Below are positions 61,061 through 64,000 of a stretch of DNA of 64,000 nucleotides, in pieces (positions within the stretch are counted from its first letter, which is position 1; every line of letters starts with the position of its first letter). The notes beneath the pieces are model-generated. The model was given only the letters and a program-made list of their open reading frames with translations. It searched no databases and had not been told where the DNA came from. Where the stretch lies: NCBI GenBank assembly GCA_027459785.1, contig DAIDGU010000038.1, positions 1 to 64,000 of the forward strand, in the 5' to 3' direction. The translations under genes were made by a program, and so were the position numbers. The stretch is from Ktedonobacteria bacterium. Its GTDB lineage: Bacteria; Chloroflexota; Ktedonobacteria; Ktedonobacterales; JACDGC01.

Positions 61061-62602
61061 CTAGCGCGGATCGTGGAGTAACGCCTGAGCGGCCTGTTTG
61101 CCAGGCGTGCCAGCGATGCCCCCGACGGGCGCGGTCCCCGCGCCGGAGATGTAGAGTCCCCGGATCGGGGTGCGGTGGTGGCCCAGCCGTCGCGTTGGGC
61201 GCAGCGGCCCCAGTTGGTCCAGGGTGAGATCGAGATACATCGGGTGGCCCAGCGGCCAGCAGCCCACGCGCTCCATCTCATCCGGTGTGAAAGCGCGCAC
61301 GCCCTGGATGCTGGCACGGAAACCGGGCGCACGCGCCTCAACGAGCGCCAGGCAGCGTTCGGTGAACTCCGCCCGCCGCGCCTCCCAGCCACCCCGCACG
61401 CGCCCAGGTGCCGCCGGACACGCCAGATAGACGGTATGATGGCCGGGCGGAGCCAGCGTGGCATCCAACGCGGAGGTGGTGAAGGCGTAGAGTGGCAGTG
61501 GATCGGGCAATTCCTGCGCTTCAGCCTGCCGGAAACCCTGCGCCAGTTCGCTGAGGGTATCGACGTAGCTTTGCAAGCCGTGATAGTCGGCGGGCTGCGC
61601 GCCAGGATAGGGCGGCAAGCGATCTGTGGCGACATGCACCAGCGCCTGCACGACATTAGCACGATGTGCGGCCCCTAGATCGGCGGCCACCGGCCCCGCG
61701 AGCGGCGGGTTCAGCAACTGGAGCAGGGCGGTTTGGGGATCGATGGCAGTGATGACAGCGGCGGAGGGCAACTGCTCGCCATCGGCCAGCACCACCCCAC
61801 CCACCCGGCCTCCCGACGCTACGATGCGCGCGACCGTCGCGTTACAGCGCACCTGGCCGCCGAGCGCCGCTAGCCGGCGCAGGAGCGCGTCGATGAGCGC
61901 CTGGGAGCCGCCGCGCGGGTGCCATTGGCCGAAGAGGTGATAAGCTGCCTGCCAATAGGCGAAGATGGCTCCGCCAGGGACGAGCGGGCTGACATTGGCA
62001 TGCGCGGCGAAGGCCGCGACAGGCCCCCGCACGAGATCACTGGCCAGATCGCGCTCCAGCAACGCGGCATACGGCCCCAGCAGATCGCGCCCTAGCTGCA
62101 AAAAATCCTGCTGCCGCACCAGGCGGCGCAGTTCGCCCAGTCGTCCGAGGGCGGTGCGCACCTGTGAGGTACCGCGAATCGTCGGCAGCACGGACTGAAT
62201 GATCGGCACGGCGACGCGCATAAAACTGGCGTAGGCTTCGGCATCGCGCGGGCTGCTGGCCGCGATGCTCGCCACCGTCGCGTCAATCGAGCGATAGAAG
62301 CGGACGATACGCCCATCGGCGCGGATAGCGACGGAAAAGGGATCCATTTCCTGATACGCCAGCCCCGCCCCGGCGAGATCCAATTCCTGGGGAATGCTGG
62401 TCATATTGATAATGTTGTGCGCGACGGCGTGCAGGTCGAAGCGATAGCCAGGGATGCGCTCGGCGGTGCGTGAGCCGCCGCCTGGTACGTCGGCTTGTTC
62501 CAGCACCAGAACATCGCGCCCTGCCCGCGCCAGATAACACGCGGCGATCAATCCGTTGTGGCCCGCGCCGACCACGATCACGCGCCCACCTTGTCGCGCC
62601 AT
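61061..62602 (-). CDS. FAD-dependent oxidoreductase, phytoene-desaturase-like
   Basis: 513 residues. Dinucleotide-binding RVIVVGAGHNGLIAACYLAR, then VLVLEQADVPGGGSRTAERI and a C-terminal ISGAGTAPVGGIAGTPGKQA closing segment, as in CrtI-like/PYROXD2-like flavoproteins. Substrate is unknown; no crt genes are adjacent. ATG 62602 (MARQGGRVIVVGAG). Confidence 0.85.
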   Translation of the reverse strand: MARQGGRVIVVGAGHNGLIAACYLARAGRDVLVLEQADVPGGGSRTAERIPGYRFDLHAVAHNIINMTSIPQELDLAGAGLAYQEMDPFSVAIRADGRIVRFYRSIDATVASIAASSPRDAEAYASFMRVAVPIIQSVLPTIRGTSQVRTALGRLGELRRLVRQQDFLQLGRDLLGPYAALLERDLASDLVRGPVAAFAAHANVSPLVPGGAIFAYWQAAYHLFGQWHPRGGSQALIDALLRRLAALGGQVRCNATVARIVASGGRVGGVVLADGEQLPSAAVITAIDPQTALLQLLNPPLAGPVAADLGAAHRANVVQALVHVATDRLPPYPGAQPADYHGLQSYVDTLSELAQGFRQAEAQELPDPLPLYAFTTSALDATLAPPGHHTVYLACPAAPGRVRGGWEARRAEFTERCLALVEARAPGFRASIQGVRAFTPDEMERVGCWPLGHPMYLDLTLDQLGPLRPTRRLGHHRTPIRGLYISGAGTAPVGGIAGTPGKQAAQALLHDPR

Positions 62603-62665
62603 ATGCCTTCTCCTACGCCATCTATCCCTTCATCAGTACCCCTCTGATGGAAATTGGGGGGATGC

Positions 62666-63928
62666 TTAACCATGGACAAAGCCGCGTATCAGCATTTCGA
62701 CGGCAATCGCGATCAGGATCGGGACGAAGATCTTGCGCACCGTACTGTTGGAGAGCTTGGCAAGGGTTTGCGCGCCAATCAGTGCGCTGATCAGCACACC
62801 CAGTGCCACGGGCGCGGCCACCAGGGGATGGATGTCGCCGCGCTGGAAGTAGATCCCTGCGCTGGCCGCCGCCGTCACGCCAATCATGAAATTGCTGGTG
62901 GTAGACGAGACTTTCATCGGCAGGCGCATGGCAGTATCCATTGCCAGCACCTTGAACGTGCCGCTGCCAATGCCCAGCAAACCGGAGATCAGTCCAGCGA
63001 TGTACATCATGCTGAAACCCTGTGGCACATGCGTAACTTGATAGGTCACCTGGCCGCCCTGCTGGGCATCGGGATACGTGCTGGCTAGCGCCAGGCGGTC
63101 GGCCCAGCGATCATTGGTCACACCCTGGGGCAACTCTTCACCCAGTTTGGTGATGAGTGGCGCGGCGCTGAAGAGCAACACCAGGCCAAAGATGATGAAG
63201 AGCAAGTTGGGGGCCAGTACCACGGCCAGGAACGCGCCACTGATCGCGCCGATGGTGGTCGCGATCTCCAGGAACATCCCCACGCGCAAGTTGGTCAAAT
63301 GGTCCTTCACATACGCCGCCGCCGCGCCACTGGAGGTGGCGATGACTGAGACGATGGATGCGCCGATTGCGACATCAATCGGCAGGCCGAAGGCGATGGT
63401 CAGCAGTGGCACGACGAAGATGCCCCCACCCAGCCCCACCAGTGCGCCGACCAGCCCGGCCACGATGGCGGCGAGGAAGACTAGCACGAAGAAGCCGAAG
63501 CTCGGTGTAAGCGTCACCGTCTTGACATGGCCCCCGAAGACCGCACCCAGCGCGATGATGCTGATGAGCAAGATCACCAAGACAAGGGTGGTGATGGCCA
63601 CATAGCGCCGGTCGCCTTCCGCTGCGAAAGCGAAGATTGAGACCGCCACGCGCAGCACTGGCGTCAGCAACAATACCAGTAGCCCCAGCACGATGATCCC
63701 CAGTGGATCGCCGTGCAGCACGCTCTGCGCCACGGCGGGCAGGGAGTGGGGAAACGCGGCGGGTCCGCCGCGTGCGAGATGCAGGATCAGCCCCAGCACG
63801 ATGATGGCGGCACTCAGCAGTACGCCACCGCGCAACACGTTGCTGATCGCAACCTCTGCCTGCCGTACCAGTGCGTCATTGTGGCGCGACTCAGCGGTAA
63901 AAGCCGTTTCTTCTAGGGATGCGGTCAT
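62666..63928 (-). CDS. DUF1634-TauE/SafE (TSUP) fusion permease
   Basis: 420 residues. About 1-130 is a DUF1634-like unit with three helices (GGVLLSAAIIVLGLILHLAR, PLGIIVLGLLVLLLTPVLRV, TTLVLVILLISIIALGAVF). About 135-420 is a TauE/SafE sulphite/organosulphonate exporter with two similar halves (VGALVGLGGGIFVVPLLTIA and AGLISGLLGIGSGTFKVLAM). DUF1634 is usually a separate neighbour gene. Substrate likely an anion such as sulphite; inferred from family. The 72 nt upstream hold no other feature. Confidence 0.85.
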   Translation of the reverse strand: MTASLEETAFTAESRHNDALVRQAEVAISNVLRGGVLLSAAIIVLGLILHLARGGPAAFPHSLPAVAQSVLHGDPLGIIVLGLLVLLLTPVLRVAVSIFAFAAEGDRRYVAITTLVLVILLISIIALGAVFGGHVKTVTLTPSFGFFVLVFLAAIVAGLVGALVGLGGGIFVVPLLTIAFGLPIDVAIGASIVSVIATSSGAAAAYVKDHLTNLRVGMFLEIATTIGAISGAFLAVVLAPNLLFIIFGLVLLFSAAPLITKLGEELPQGVTNDRWADRLALASTYPDAQQGGQVTYQVTHVPQGFSMMYIAGLISGLLGIGSGTFKVLAMDTAMRLPMKVSSTTSNFMIGVTAAASAGIYFQRGDIHPLVAAPVALGVLISALIGAQTLAKLSNSTVRKIFVPILIAIAVEMLIRGFVHG

Positions 63929-64000
63929 AAATACTCTCCTTTAGATAATTGAGCACGATTTCAGCGCCTCAATGCAGGCGAGGAGAATGGCACCAAAACG

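Noticed and set aside
1-64000. tRNA or rRNA genes
   Set aside because: No GTTCRANYC-type arm in a convincing cloverleaf and no rRNA signature was found by eye; a tRNAscan or Infernal run would settle this.

Overview
The window reads as a chromosome segment of a GC-rich, probably Chloroflexota-type bacterium. The reasons are indirect: two deazaflavin (F420)-type oxidoreductases, a Zwf-OpcA pair, a Thermus-type NADP isocitrate dehydrogenase with a C-terminal extension, DUF433/DUF5615 toxin-antitoxin genes, a DUF4388 (PATAN) protein, and gene-poor spacers full of short palindromic repeats. No rRNA gene or tRNA gene was recognised, so the assignment is inference only.

Layout. 1-3.4 kb: isocitrate dehydrogenase, an AbrB-type permease and a PPOX-fold flavoprotein. 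3.4-7.2 kb: a reverse-strand signalling cluster (small coiled protein, DUF4388 protein, Cache/MCP-like membrane protein, cyclic-nucleotide-binding protein). 7.4-12.8 kb: a membrane zincin, a cytochrome P450, an acyl-CoA carboxylase beta subunit and an acetyltransferase. 13-21.5 kb: lspA-rluD, a decayed IS630 transposase, two acetyltransferases, truB-accB, fabF and mutM. 21.6-24.5 kb: an AT-richer operon of an AAA ATPase and a DUF4435/TOPRIM-like protein, resembling the PARIS anti-phage pair (AriA/AriB), with a histidine phosphatase overlapping its 3' end. 24.9-29.5 kb: PolX, a DUF433/DUF5615 toxin-antitoxin pair and two uncharacterised proteins. 29.7-37.5 kb: an oligopeptide-type binding lipoprotein, a tail-specific-protease homologue that lacks its catalytic lysine, a CoA-transferase and an XRE-ImmA/MazF module. 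37.6-48.7 kb: mixed metabolism and regulation, including glycosyltransferase, methyltransferase, response regulator-histidine kinase, aldehyde dehydrogenase, ankyrin protein/MarR, MOSC, OsmC, PAP2 and F420 oxidoreductase. 49.0-51.75 kb: a CRISPR array of 38 repeats with no cas genes in the window; a promoter and leader lie on its right side. 52.3-55 kb: zwf-opcA. 55.3-60 kb: a bis-MGD molybdoenzyme with a fused FeS/NrfD-like partner, divergent from a LysR regulator. 61-64 kb: a phytoene-desaturase-like flavoprotein and a DUF1634-TauE fusion.

Several families of short interspersed repeats run through the window. Some sit in intergenic hairpins. Others are inside genes: in-frame in mutM and truB, and one family supplies the last codons and stop of rluD, opcA and polX. 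That mosaic, the PARIS-like operon and the cas-less CRISPR array are the parts most worth following up. Functions are called from recognisable motifs by eye; no database search was run.
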